The position numbers and the translations under genes are program-made. 17,701 nt of DNA from Bacillota bacterium (GTDB lineage: Bacteria > Bacillota > Clostridia > Oscillospirales > Ruminococcaceae), in the NCBI GenBank assembly GCA_023391005.1, contig JAEWBS010000018.1:1-17701 (forward strand), written 5' to 3'. The notes beneath the pieces were generated by a model. It did no database searches and was not told where the DNA came from. It was given only the letters and a program-made list of their open reading frames with translations. Shown piece by piece: positions 6,073 through 13,490 of this stretch. The first letter of the stretch is position 1. Each line of letters begins with the position of its first letter.

Positions 6073-9000
6073 ATGCCCAAAAAACACAATAGCCCCGTGT
6101 TCGGCAGAAACACCATCCTGGCGCGTATTATGCTGCCGGGTATCGTCGTGATTCTTGTGCAGTTAACGCTTTATATGCTGATATTTTGGCAATATAACAT
6201 CATCGAGCGTATCGAGACCAACGCCTATGATATTCTCAGCGAAAAGGTTTTGAACCGCCAGCAGGATATCCAGAGCGATATCCTTCATAAATGTATGGCT
6301 CTGGATAGCGACAGGGAATTTTTGATTCAAAAAATATATACTACGCTTGCGGAAAATAACGCTGATATTGCGGATATCTCAACATCTCCAGCGCTCAACC
6401 GAAAAATTGTCGCCGATCTGTCCGACGATATTGTTAACATGCTATACCGCAACGTGGCAAACGGCATCTTTCTGGTGCTCGACGGGCCTGCTTCGGAATC
6501 GGCGGCGCAGGGCGCTGCATCGCGCGCCGGGTGCTATATCCGTCAGTTCGACCAGCTTGGACGCTCAACCGATAACGGTGACCTGCTGATGGAACGGGGA
6601 ATGCCCGATCTCGCCCGCAGCTTAAACATCGCGTTTGACCGCTACTGGTCGGCTAGCTTTGTTTTTGCCGACGAGACGGCCGCGCAGTCGCAATTTTTCT
6701 TTGCGCCGCTCAACGCCGCCAAAGCGCATGCCGGCGGAAAAAGCGCCGACTTTGGCTATTGGAGCGAGCGCTTTGCGCTGAGCGATAACGACATTAACAT
6801 CATCACCTATTCGGTGCCGCTCATTGCCAATGACGGAACGGTCTTTGGCGTATTCGGGGTTGAGATATCCGAGGGCCAGCTTGCCGGCAAAATGCGCTAC
6901 CACGATCTCAGCAGCAGCCAGAACGCCTCCTGCTTTTTAGGCGTTTCGTCGGACGGCGGGTTGTCTTATCGCAGCATCTTTACCAGCGGACCGCTTTTTA
7001 AGCATCGCTTTAGCAAAGCGCAAACCGTCTCGGTGGCGCAGGCGGTGCGCGGCAATGTGCATATGATCGGTAACGCCGACTATGGGCGGGTGGTCGGGGC
7101 CGTCACGCCGCTTGAGGTCTATAGGGTGAACACACCCTTTTATCATGAGCAATGGGCTGTCATCGGCATGGTTGAGCAGGAGGATTTGCTGCAATTCTCG
7201 AATAAAATCAATACGCTGGCGCAAATTTCGTTTTTTATATCGCTGCTTTTGGGTGTGGCGGGTGTGCTGATCACCGGCAAGATGGTCACCGGTCCCGTGA
7301 GTACGCTGGTTTCCAGCCTCAGGCAAAGCGACCCTACCGAGCCGATCCATCTAAAAAAGACGAATATTGTGGAGCTGGACGAGCTTGTACGCTCATTCGA
7401 GGCGCTTAGCTACGCTGTGGCAAGCGCTTCTGAAAAAATCGCCGCCATATTTGCGATGACGCAAATCTCGGTCGGGGTTTTTGAATACGACCCTGACCGC
7501 AATCGTGTATTCTGCTCAAGCAATCTGTGCAGCATTCTCGACTGGCCTGAGCGCCCCGAAAAAGACTATCTCTATCTGGAACGCGGCGATTTTGAGAAGC
7601 GCATGCTGTCACTGAGCCGCTATATCTTTGAAAAAGACGAGCGACTGCTTCAGCTTTTTGATCGCGGCGGCAAGATGCGCTGGCTGAAGATGAATATGAC
7701 CGAGCAGGGCGGACGGCTGTTGGGGGCGGTGTCGGACATCACCGACGATGTGCTGTCCAAGCAAAAAATCGAATATGAACGCGACTATGACGCGCTGACC
7801 AATCTCTATAATCTGCGCGCCTTTCGCGCGCAGCTCACGTGGCTGCTGCATCTGCAAAATCTTAAGACCGCCGCGCTGGTGATGTGGGATCTTGATAACC
7901 TTAAAAAGATCAACGATAACTTCGGGCACGATTTTGGCGACAGCTATATCAAGGCTTTTGCCGACTGTCTGGCCGACTGCGCCCGGCACAATGCGCTGGT
8001 GGCCAGACGTTCGGGCGACGAATTCTACACGCTGCTGTACGGCTATGAGTCCAAGCAGGAGATCCGGGATATTCTGGCGCAGGTGCGTACGGCCATCCGC
8101 CAAAAGCAGCTGTTGTTTCCCGACGGCAGCGCCTGCATGATCGACGTTTCAAGTGGGCTGGCGTGGTATCCGGGTGATGCCGCCTCGGGCGACGAACTGC
8201 TGCGCTTCGCCGATTTTGCGATGTATAGCGTCAAGCACGACGCCAAGGGCAGCCTGCGGGAATTTGACCCCGCGGTGTATGATGAATCGGCCGCCACCTT
8301 GGACGGCTACAAAACGATCACGCAGCTCATTGAAAGCAACCGCGTCAAATTCGCTCTGCAGCCGATTCTGTCGGTACAAACCGGTGCGGTATATGGCTAT
8401 GAAATGCTGATGCGGCCGCAGATAGGCGACGGTTATTCCGCCTACGACGTGTTTCACATGGCACAGGTGCACGCCAAGCTCTACCACATGGAACGCATTT
8501 CAATGTTTGGCGGCATGGAGGCCTTTGTGGCGCTCCTTAACCGGCAAGCTATCGGTGCGACGGAAAGGGTGTTCATCAACTCGATTGGCAGCCAGATTCT
8601 GAGCTATTCAGATGTACTGGCGTTTGAACGGCGTTTTGCGTCCCATCTGCATCGCATTGCAATTGATGTAACGGCCGGCGGGCGCGACAGTCAGGACTGC
8701 GTTCATATGAAGAGGGATATTCTCAAGCGGTGGGACGGCCTGCTTGCAATCGACGATTACGGCGTCAGTTTTGGCAACGAGGCGGCGCTGCATTATATCG
8801 CCCCCAAGCTGATTAAGCTGGATATCTCGCTGATATCCGGCATCGATCAGGATAAAAAGCGCCAAGACACTTTAAGAAATATCGTTTCAGTCGCCGAAAA
8901 GCATCAGATCGGCGTCCTTGCCAAGGGTATCGAAACCGAGAAGGAGCTCAAAACGGTGATCGCGGGCGGCGTGCATTATGTTCAGGGATTCTTCATCGCC

Positions 9001-9093
9001 AAGCCTGCGTTTGAAGTCGCGCCAATTCCACAGGCGGTTCTTGAAACCATCGCGGCCGCACGGCAGGCTGGCGACGTCATACTTCCCTCTTAA
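6073..9093 (+). CDS. Membrane Cache-HAMP-PAS-GGDEF-EAL cyclic di-GMP signalling protein
   Basis: A 1006-residue sensor enzyme. TM1 is about 17-40, an extracellular Cache-type sensor about 43-375 (YWS...ITYSVPL...DG..FGVFGVEIS), TM2 about 383-401, a HAMP-like linker about 402-445, a PAS-like domain about 455-560, GGDEF about 572-730 and EAL about 745-985. The GGDEF active site reads SGDEF (647-651), with D606 and the NDNFGHDFGD segment intact, so diguanylate cyclase activity is plausible; the inhibitory-site RxxD is missing its Asp (R638, A641). In the EAL domain E777, N836, D894-D895, K915 and Q971 are kept, but the usual ELTE glutamate is D865 and the usual AEGVE glutamate is K951, so phosphodiesterase activity is doubtful. 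ATG 6073 follows AAAGGTGG by seven bases. It is co-transcribed with the solute-binding lipoprotein, probably its ligand partner (inference). Confidence 0.92.
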   Translation: MPKKHNSPVFGRNTILARIMLPGIVVILVQLTLYMLIFWQYNIIERIETNAYDILSEKVLNRQQDIQSDILHKCMALDSDREFLIQKIYTTLAENNADIADISTSPALNRKIVADLSDDIVNMLYRNVANGIFLVLDGPASESAAQGAASRAGCYIRQFDQLGRSTDNGDLLMERGMPDLARSLNIAFDRYWSASFVFADETAAQSQFFFAPLNAAKAHAGGKSADFGYWSERFALSDNDINIITYSVPLIANDGTVFGVFGVEISEGQLAGKMRYHDLSSSQNASCFLGVSSDGGLSYRSIFTSGPLFKHRFSKAQTVSVAQAVRGNVHMIGNADYGRVVGAVTPLEVYRVNTPFYHEQWAVIGMVEQEDLLQFSNKINTLAQISFFISLLLGVAGVLITGKMVTGPVSTLVSSLRQSDPTEPIHLKKTNIVELDELVRSFEALSYAVASASEKIAAIFAMTQISVGVFEYDPDRNRVFCSSNLCSILDWPERPEKDYLYLERGDFEKRMLSLSRYIFEKDERLLQLFDRGGKMRWLKMNMTEQGGRLLGAVSDITDDVLSKQKIEYERDYDALTNLYNLRAFRAQLTWLLHLQNLKTAALVMWDLDNLKKINDNFGHDFGDSYIKAFADCLADCARHNALVARRSGDEFYTLLYGYESKQEIRDILAQVRTAIRQKQLLFPDGSACMIDVSSGLAWYPGDAASGDELLRFADFAMYSVKHDAKGSLREFDPAVYDESAATLDGYKTITQLIESNRVKFALQPILSVQTGAVYGYEMLMRPQIGDGYSAYDVFHMAQVHAKLYHMERISMFGGMEAFVALLNRQAIGATERVFINSIGSQILSYSDVLAFERRFASHLHRIAIDVTAGGRDSQDCVHMKRDILKRWDGLLAIDDYGVSFGNEAALHYIAPKLIKLDISLISGIDQDKKRQDTLRNIVSVAEKHQIGVLAKGIETEKELKTVIAGGVHYVQGFFIAKPAFEVAPIPQAVLETIAAARQAGDVILPS

Positions 9094-9147
9094 AAGACAA
9101 ACAGACGCGGCTGCAATTGCAGCCGCGTCTGTTTGTCTTAGCCTTTT
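9094..9147. terminator. Bidirectional terminator, perfect 46-bp palindrome
   Basis: Bases 9094-9139 form a perfect palindrome (23-base arms, centre AATT) between two convergent genes. It begins at the base after the GGDEF-EAL stop codon and its last bases overlap the MATE gene's TAA. TTTT follows closely on both strands (plus: AGCCTTTT; minus: directly TTTTAAG), so it should stop transcripts in both directions. Confidence 0.92.
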
Positions 9148-10499
9148 AAGGGCTTAATTTCTTTTTCATACAAGCCCCGGTACAGGATAAGCGCTAGCGT
9201 TATCGAAACGACCTCCGCTATTGGAAAAGAGAACCACAGGGCGTCGAGTGAAATAAATTTCCCCAGCAGATAAGCGATCGGCAGCAGTACCACAAGCTGA
9301 CGCGAAATGGACATCACCAGACTGTACATGCCTTTTCCAAGCGCCTGAAACGCACTTGAGAGGATGATGGAAATGCCCGCCAAAAGAAAATGCAGGCTGA
9401 TAATCCGCAGCGCAGGCACCCCGATGGCCAGCATCGCCTCCGACGCATGAAAGAGCCGGTCGAGCAGCAGCCCCGGAAAAACCTGAAACAGCACAAAGCC
9501 CACCGCAGTGATGCCCAACGCCATCAGGCAGGCCAGCCTGATCGTTTGCACGATGCGTTCGCGGTGGCGCGCGCCATAGTTATAACCCACGATCGGAATC
9601 ATGCCGCTGGTCAGGCCGAATACCGGCATCAACACAAAGCTTTGCAGCTTAAAGTAGATCCCCAGCACCGAAACTGCCGTGGCCGAAAACATGATCAATA
9701 TTTTATTCATGCCAAATATCATAACGGTGCCGATCGTCTGCATAAAAATGGACGGCAGGCCCACTCTATAAATTTCAACAATAATGCGCCAGCTGGGGCG
9801 AAAATTTTTCATCGAGAGACTGATCTCGTGATTCTTCTTAATATTAAAATGCGTCACCAGTATTAACGAGACGAACTGCCCTGCCACCGTTGCGATCGCG
9901 GCGCCCGCCACCCCCATTTTGGGTGCGCCGAGCAGGCCGAAGATCAGAATAGGATCGAGAATGATATTCGTAATAGCGCCCGCCATCTGGGAATACATGC
10001 TGTAAATAGTAATGCCGGTCGCCTGAAGCAGCCGCTCGCCCGTGATGCCTAAAAACACACCGAAAGAGGCGATCGATACGATGGAGGTATAGTCCATGCC
10101 CATCTCCATAACCGCACCCGGTGCAACAAACGCTGAGAAAAATGCTTTGAGCCCAAAAAAACCAAAGATGGCAAAGGCTAATGCATTTAAAATTGATAAA
10201 AAAATGCCGTTGGATGTAATAAGATTTGCTTCGGCGTAATTTTTTTCGCCCAGCCTGCGCGACAACAGCGCGTTGATGCCGATGGCCGTTCCCACCGCAA
10301 CCGCGATCATCATCACCTGCACCGGAAAGGCCAACGACACCGCCGTAAGCGCATCCTCGCTTATTTGTGCGACAAAGATACTGTCCACAACATTATAAAG
10401 TGCCTGAATCAGCATCGAGGCCATGATCGGCACCGACATTGAAACAAGCAGCTTGGGGATTGGGAGCGTTCCCATCTTGTTTTCTTTTCTGTTTTCCAA
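9138..10499 (-). CDS. MATE-family multidrug/metabolite efflux transporter
   Basis: A 453-residue integral membrane protein with about twelve hydrophobic segments in two similar halves, the MATE fold. Typical features are PIMASMLIQALYNVVDSIFV in the first helix region, AIGINALLSRRLGEKN near 73-88, ALLQATG-like sequence (RLLQATG), and the second-half landmark GMIPIVGYNYGA, a strong signature of MepA-like proteins. It should export cationic drugs or metabolites driven by sodium or proton gradients; the substrate is unknown. The start appears to be TTG at 10499: AAGG lies eight bases before it, whereas the next ATG (10475) has only a poor purine-rich stretch. It is a single-gene unit, divergent from the cytidylate-kinase-like gene and convergent with the GGDEF-EAL gene. 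No adjacent MarR/MepR-type regulator is seen. Confidence 0.93.
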   Translation of the reverse strand: MENRKENKMGTLPIPKLLVSMSVPIMASMLIQALYNVVDSIFVAQISEDALTAVSLAFPVQVMMIAVAVGTAIGINALLSRRLGEKNYAEANLITSNGIFLSILNALAFAIFGFFGLKAFFSAFVAPGAVMEMGMDYTSIVSIASFGVFLGITGERLLQATGITIYSMYSQMAGAITNIILDPILIFGLLGAPKMGVAGAAIATVAGQFVSLILVTHFNIKKNHEISLSMKNFRPSWRIIVEIYRVGLPSIFMQTIGTVMIFGMNKILIMFSATAVSVLGIYFKLQSFVLMPVFGLTSGMIPIVGYNYGARHRERIVQTIRLACLMALGITAVGFVLFQVFPGLLLDRLFHASEAMLAIGVPALRIISLHFLLAGISIILSSAFQALGKGMYSLVMSISRQLVVLLPIAYLLGKFISLDALWFSFPIAEVVSITLALILYRGLYEKEIKPLKG

Positions 10500-10580
10500 T
10501 TTGATTACCTTGTCCTTTTGATAGTTTCAACGCTGCGGCGGAACGGCTCAGAGGGTCGGCTAAACCATGCCGTACAGTAT

Positions 10581-10609
10581 TTGACATTTTAACACATTGA
10601 TTGTATTCT
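10581..10609 (+). promoter_or_regulatory. Promoter of the cytidylate-kinase-like gene
   Basis: A perfect TTGACA (10581-10586) is followed, after a 17-base spacer, by TATTCT (10604-10609, 4 of 6). Transcription would start near 10616, about 50 bases before the ATG. An imperfect inverted repeat (TTTGAA...TTCAAA, about 10627-10650) lies between promoter and ribosome site and could be an operator. Confidence 0.65.
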
Positions 10610-10665
10610 GTAAACATCACATATTATTTGAATTTTGATTAAAGTTCAAAAGGAGGCCCTGACAC

Positions 10666-11280
10666 ATGAAATCCTATCCTGTTATCACGATAAGCCGACA
10701 GTACGGCAGCGGCGGCCGCGACGTCGGCCTTGCCCTCGCAAAAAAGCTGGGCATCCCCTATTATGACAATGAACTGATCACGATGGCCGCCAAAGAAAGC
10801 GGTTTTGCGCCCGAGATTTTTAAAAATGCCGATCAAAATGCCTCCAATAGCCTTTTGTTCTCGCTGTCGATGTACGGCGGCGCTACCGGCACCTTTAATA
10901 TGCCCCTTGGCGATCAGGTTTTTCTGATTCAGTCGGATATTATCAAAAAGATCGCAAACGAAGGGCCTTGTGTGATCATCGGGCGCTGCGCCGACTATAT
11001 TCTTCGCGATTTTCCGAACAGTCTTTCGGTCTTTTTACACGCACCGCTTGACCGGCGACTTGAGCGCGCGGTTGATAGCTATGGCGCCGACCCGCTTCGC
11101 GCCAAGGATTTCGTGATTAAAACCGACAAAAAACGCGCGGTCTATTACACCCACTTCACCGGCGAAAAATGGGGTGTGGCTGAAAATTATCACATTACGG
11201 TGGATACCGCGCGCATGGGGCTTGAAGGCACAACCCAACTGCTGGCGACGGTTGCTGAGCAGGCGGCAAATCTGCGCTGA
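10666..11280 (+). CDS. Cytidylate-kinase-like P-loop protein
   Basis: A 204-residue cytoplasmic protein of the cytidylate-kinase-like family (Pfam Cytidylate_kin2 type). The N-terminal ITISRQYGSGGRDVG (8-22) is the family's glycine-rich nucleotide-binding loop, followed by LGIPYYDNELI (29-39). The segment CVIIGRCADYIL near 102-113, the NMP-kinase-like SVFLHAPLDRR near 120-130, and the lid-like KKRAVYYTHFTGEKWG near 155-170 match family landmarks. True CMP kinase (cmk) is a different, longer protein, so the substrate here is not established. The start follows the ideal AAAAGGAGG site at 10648-10656 by nine bases. It has its own promoter and is closed by a bidirectional terminator. Confidence 0.88.
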   Translation: MKSYPVITISRQYGSGGRDVGLALAKKLGIPYYDNELITMAAKESGFAPEIFKNADQNASNSLLFSLSMYGGATGTFNMPLGDQVFLIQSDIIKKIANEGPCVIIGRCADYILRDFPNSLSVFLHAPLDRRLERAVDSYGADPLRAKDFVIKTDKKRAVYYTHFTGEKWGVAENYHITVDTARMGLEGTTQLLATVAEQAANLR

Positions 11281-11365
11281 GCTTCCGCCGTAGTCCGACC
11301 ATTAAATATGCATGGCCCACGGCAAAGACTTTTATAAGCCGCTGTACACAACGTTTTGAGGCGAT

Positions 11366-11399
11366 TAAAATTGAGACTGCCATGGCAGTCTCAATTTTA
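11366..11399. terminator. Bidirectional terminator between cytidylate-kinase-like gene and luxS
   Basis: Bases 11366-11399 are a perfect 34-bp palindrome (core GAGACTGCCATGGCAGTCTC) flanked by AAAA and TTTT. The A/T ends supply a T-tract on either strand, which suits the convergent genes on both sides. Confidence 0.9.
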
Positions 11400-11410
11400 T
11401 AGATAATTGT

Positions 11411-11872
11411 TTACTTTGGGTATATCAACCGGTTTTCATTCCAATCAGTAATAGCACCACAAAAAGCTGCGGCAGCCTTTTTAGCCAATTCCAGATCGTG
11501 CAACAGATAATTGCCGCATTCCACTTTGAGCGCGCCGGGTATTTCTCCCTCGTAGTCGCGGACAAAGCGCATCCCCTCAGAAATGGCCAATACGGCCTTG
11601 GCGGGCGCCACGTCCTTTAAGATCAGGTAAAAACCGGTCAAACAGCCCATCGGCCCAAAGTAGACCACCTGACTGCCGATATCGCTTGAGCGCACCCATG
11701 TGGCAAAAATATGCTCGATGGTATGCGCCGCCTCGGCGCTTAAATAACGGCCCGCGTTGGGGTAGTGATAGCGGATGTCATAGGTTACAATATCGCCAAA
11801 GTCGATGCGGGAGGTATAAATGCCGGGTGTCAGCGTATCATGGTTTATACAAAAGCTCGCGATCTTTTCCAT
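11411..11872 (-). CDS. luxS: S-ribosylhomocysteine lyase (LuxS)
   Basis: Metalloenzyme splitting S-ribosylhomocysteine into homocysteine and 4,5-dihydroxy-2,3-pentanedione, the precursor of autoinducer-2. The 153 residues match the family. All key residues are present: metal ligands His50 and His54 in HTIEH and Cys119 in ECGNY, catalytic Glu53, and the catalytic cysteine Cys77 in GPMGCLTGFY. ATG 11872 follows AAGGAG by seven bases; a longer in-frame start at 11953 adds a basic non-conserved extension and is rejected. The usual methyl-cycle partners (pfs/mtnN, metK, mccAB) are not next to it, so it serves as a stand-alone housekeeping or signalling gene. It is divergent from the small unknown gene at 12002 and I found no convincing promoter of its own. 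Confidence 0.96.
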   Translation of the reverse strand: MEKIASFCINHDTLTPGIYTSRIDFGDIVTYDIRYHYPNAGRYLSAEAAHTIEHIFATWVRSSDIGSQVVYFGPMGCLTGFYLILKDVAPAKAVLAISEGMRFVRDYEGEIPGALKVECGNYLLHDLELAKKAAAAFCGAITDWNENRLIYPK

Positions 11873-11972
11873 ATATTTTCTCCTTTTTAAAAATGCTTTT
11901 CGCCATGCGGTTGCGGCGCCCAAGCCGCCTATGTTCGCCTTTGCGCGGGTCATATTTTAATTTAAAACAACC

Positions 11973-11978
11973 TATAAT
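11973..11978 (+). promoter_or_regulatory. Possible -10 box upstream of the small unknown gene
   Basis: A perfect TATAAT lies 23 bases before the ATG at 12002, preceded by a very AT-rich stretch. The -35 position is poor (best match 3 of 6 with an 18-base spacer), so this is only a candidate. Confidence 0.35.
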
Positions 11979-12001
11979 GGTATTAAAGCGTGGTGAGCAA
12001 C

Positions 12002-12298
12002 ATGAGTGACGCGGCCTCAAATTCAACGAACCAGACGAATGGGCAGGGCGGCGCACAGCAGGCGAACAAAGCCCATTCAAAATCAAACACCTGCGCGGGA
12101 CACAATGTGGTGGCCTACCCTCAGGACGTTCTGCTGGCCTCGGTCACCCTTGCGCTCACGCTGACCCAAGGGCGCAGCCAATACGAGGTGGAAACGCTGA
12201 TCAACCTCTTTTCGCTGACGACCGATAACCTTCAGGCGATATTGGCCCAAATGCTGATCAACCGCAAGGTGCAGGCCGACCTTGAAACCATTATTTGA
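12002..12298 (+). CDS. Small hypothetical protein with low-complexity N-terminus
   Basis: A 98-residue protein I do not recognise. Residues 1-30 are rich in Asn, Gln, Ser, Gly and Ala and look disordered. Residues 38-98 (from VAYPQDVLLASV to the end) look like a compact helical domain with amphipathic helices, including LALTLTQGRSQYEVETLINLF and the following LQAILAQMLINRK. There is no signal peptide or membrane segment. ATG 12002 follows GGTGAG closely; an in-frame GTG at 11990 is possible but lacks a good ribosome site. The next gene on the same strand, 273 bases on, is a ferritin-like protein whose N-terminus is also low-complexity, so a functional link (for example in a spore or shell structure) is conceivable but unproven. 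Confidence 0.7.
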   Translation: MSDAASNSTNQTNGQGGAQQANKAHSKSNTCAGHNVVAYPQDVLLASVTLALTLTQGRSQYEVETLINLFSLTTDNLQAILAQMLINRKVQADLETII

Positions 12299-12571
12299 TG
12301 CCCTTATGCCGCAGCGTAAGCGCGCTGGGGTGTAATGGCTGATGCCTTGTCGACGGTACATCGCCAAAACCGGCGCAGTGCAGGCAAGGTGCGTCCGCCC
12401 ATAAAACCACCTGCCGGCGAAATCGCCGTTTCTAATGCTTTTACCATAGCATAAATAGAATATCTTTTCAATCGCGTCGTCAATCGAGGCATTGTTTATC
12501 CGCATTGCAGCATAGGCTTTTATAAACAGCCCGCGGCAGCTACTGCCGCCGGATGAAAGGAGCTTGCCGCA
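12299..12571. other. Intergenic region with minus-strand promoter-like sequence
   Basis: No gene is supported. The minus strand carries TTGAAA (complement of 12466-12471), a 17-base spacer, and TATGGT (complement of 12443-12448), a fair promoter pointing left towards the end of the small unknown gene, which could make an antisense or small RNA. A short stem CGGCGA/TCGCCG (12415-12428) followed by TTTC may be a weak plus-strand terminator. Another stem (GCGGCAG 12533-12539, CTGCCGC 12543-12549) sits just before the next ribosome site. Confidence 0.35.
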
Positions 12572-13294
12572 ATGCAAAATTGTAATTTTCAAACCTGTCG
12601 GCAGGGGGCGGCGCTGCCGCTTGATCCCGACAGCGTGATGATCGCTTCGGCCCAGACGCCGCAGCAGCCGGCTGTTTCTCCGCTGGTGCAGGCGACGCCA
12701 CCGGGTAACGAAACCGTCGTTATTCCAGTGCCGCTCAGCGAAAGCAGCCCCCCGCCCACACAGCCCGCCTGCGAAGCAAACGGGCTCTGCCTATCGCAGC
12801 CCTACCCCGAAGCGACAGCCAACGCCGAAAACGAGCGCTATGCCCGTATCATCCGCAACAGCTTCGCCGGGCGCGAATCGGCGCTGACCGGCATGATGAC
12901 CTATCTTTATCAGGCCATCCGCTTTGGCGACTGCGCCGACGACCTGCGCGAAACGCTCTGGGGCATTTCGGTGTGCAAGATGTATCATATGCGGCTGTTT
13001 GGCGAGCTGCTCCTATCGCTTGGCGGCGACCCCAAATATTTCTACTGTGCGCCGCCCAACGCGAGCTCCGGCACCTGGTGGTCGGCCCAGCCCCCCGTTA
13101 TGACCTACTGCCAAAACCTCGGCGATGCGCTCAAATCATCCATCGAGGCCGAAAAAGCCTGCATTGAGGAGCATCGAAGCGTTATTAATTACGTGGATGA
13201 CGCCGGCATCTGCGCCCTTTTAAAACGCATTGTGCTGGATGAAGAATATCATTTAAAAATATTGACCGAGCTGCATAAGCGCTTTTGCAGCTGA
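12572..13294 (+). CDS. Ferritin-like (CotJC/rubrerythrin-fold) protein with altered metal site
   Basis: A 240-residue protein. Residues 1-82 are rich in Pro, Ser, Gln and Ala and probably flexible, with four cysteines (Cys4, Cys9, Cys67, Cys73). Residues 85-240 resemble clostridial ferritin-like four-helix proteins: AGRESALTGMMTYLYQ with Glu102, VCKMYHMRLFGELL with His139, GGDPKYF, EAEKACIEEH with Glu192/Glu194, and DEEYHL with the ExxH pair Glu224/His227. In relatives the second helix has ExxH; here it is KxxH (Lys136, His139), so one iron or manganese ligand seems lost. Relatives act in peroxide or iron handling, or in spore coats (CotJC). The start follows AAAGGAG (12556-12562) by nine bases. 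The fold is well supported; catalytic activity is doubtful. Confidence 0.82.
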   Translation: MQNCNFQTCRQGAALPLDPDSVMIASAQTPQQPAVSPLVQATPPGNETVVIPVPLSESSPPPTQPACEANGLCLSQPYPEATANAENERYARIIRNSFAGRESALTGMMTYLYQAIRFGDCADDLRETLWGISVCKMYHMRLFGELLLSLGGDPKYFYCAPPNASSGTWWSAQPPVMTYCQNLGDALKSSIEAEKACIEEHRSVINYVDDAGICALLKRIVLDEEYHLKILTELHKRFCS

Positions 13295-13334
13295 CCGCTT
13301 TTCTGTGCGCGGTCACCTGATTCTAATGTCCGAC

Positions 13335-13366
13335 AAAAGCCGCGATATCCCCTGCGGTCTTTTTGC
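13335..13366 (+). terminator. Weak terminator-like hairpin after the ferritin-like gene
   Basis: AAAAGCCGC (13335-13343) can pair imperfectly with GCGGTCTTTT (13354-13363), one bulged base, followed by more T. A shorter GC stem without a T-tract (TGACCGC 13292-13298 with GCGGTCA 13309-13315) starts at the stop codon. Together they may end transcription. Confidence 0.4.
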
Positions 13367-13490
13367 CGTCTGATTGCGTTATCGGTCTTGCGGGACGGCA
13401 GAAATCCGCAGATATTGACGCTTTCTATCGGATATTCGTAGGGGTCGAAAAAAATTCATGCCGTCGCACAGCGGCAGATTGGATGATCAA

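Noticed and set aside
11873..11953. Longer LuxS start at 11953
   Set aside because: The extra 27 residues are absent from the family and the AAGGAG site places the start at 11872.
12304..12492. Minus-strand 62-residue frame behind a promoter-like sequence
   Set aside because: Its start codon lies upstream of the candidate promoter and there is no ribosome site or recognisable domain.
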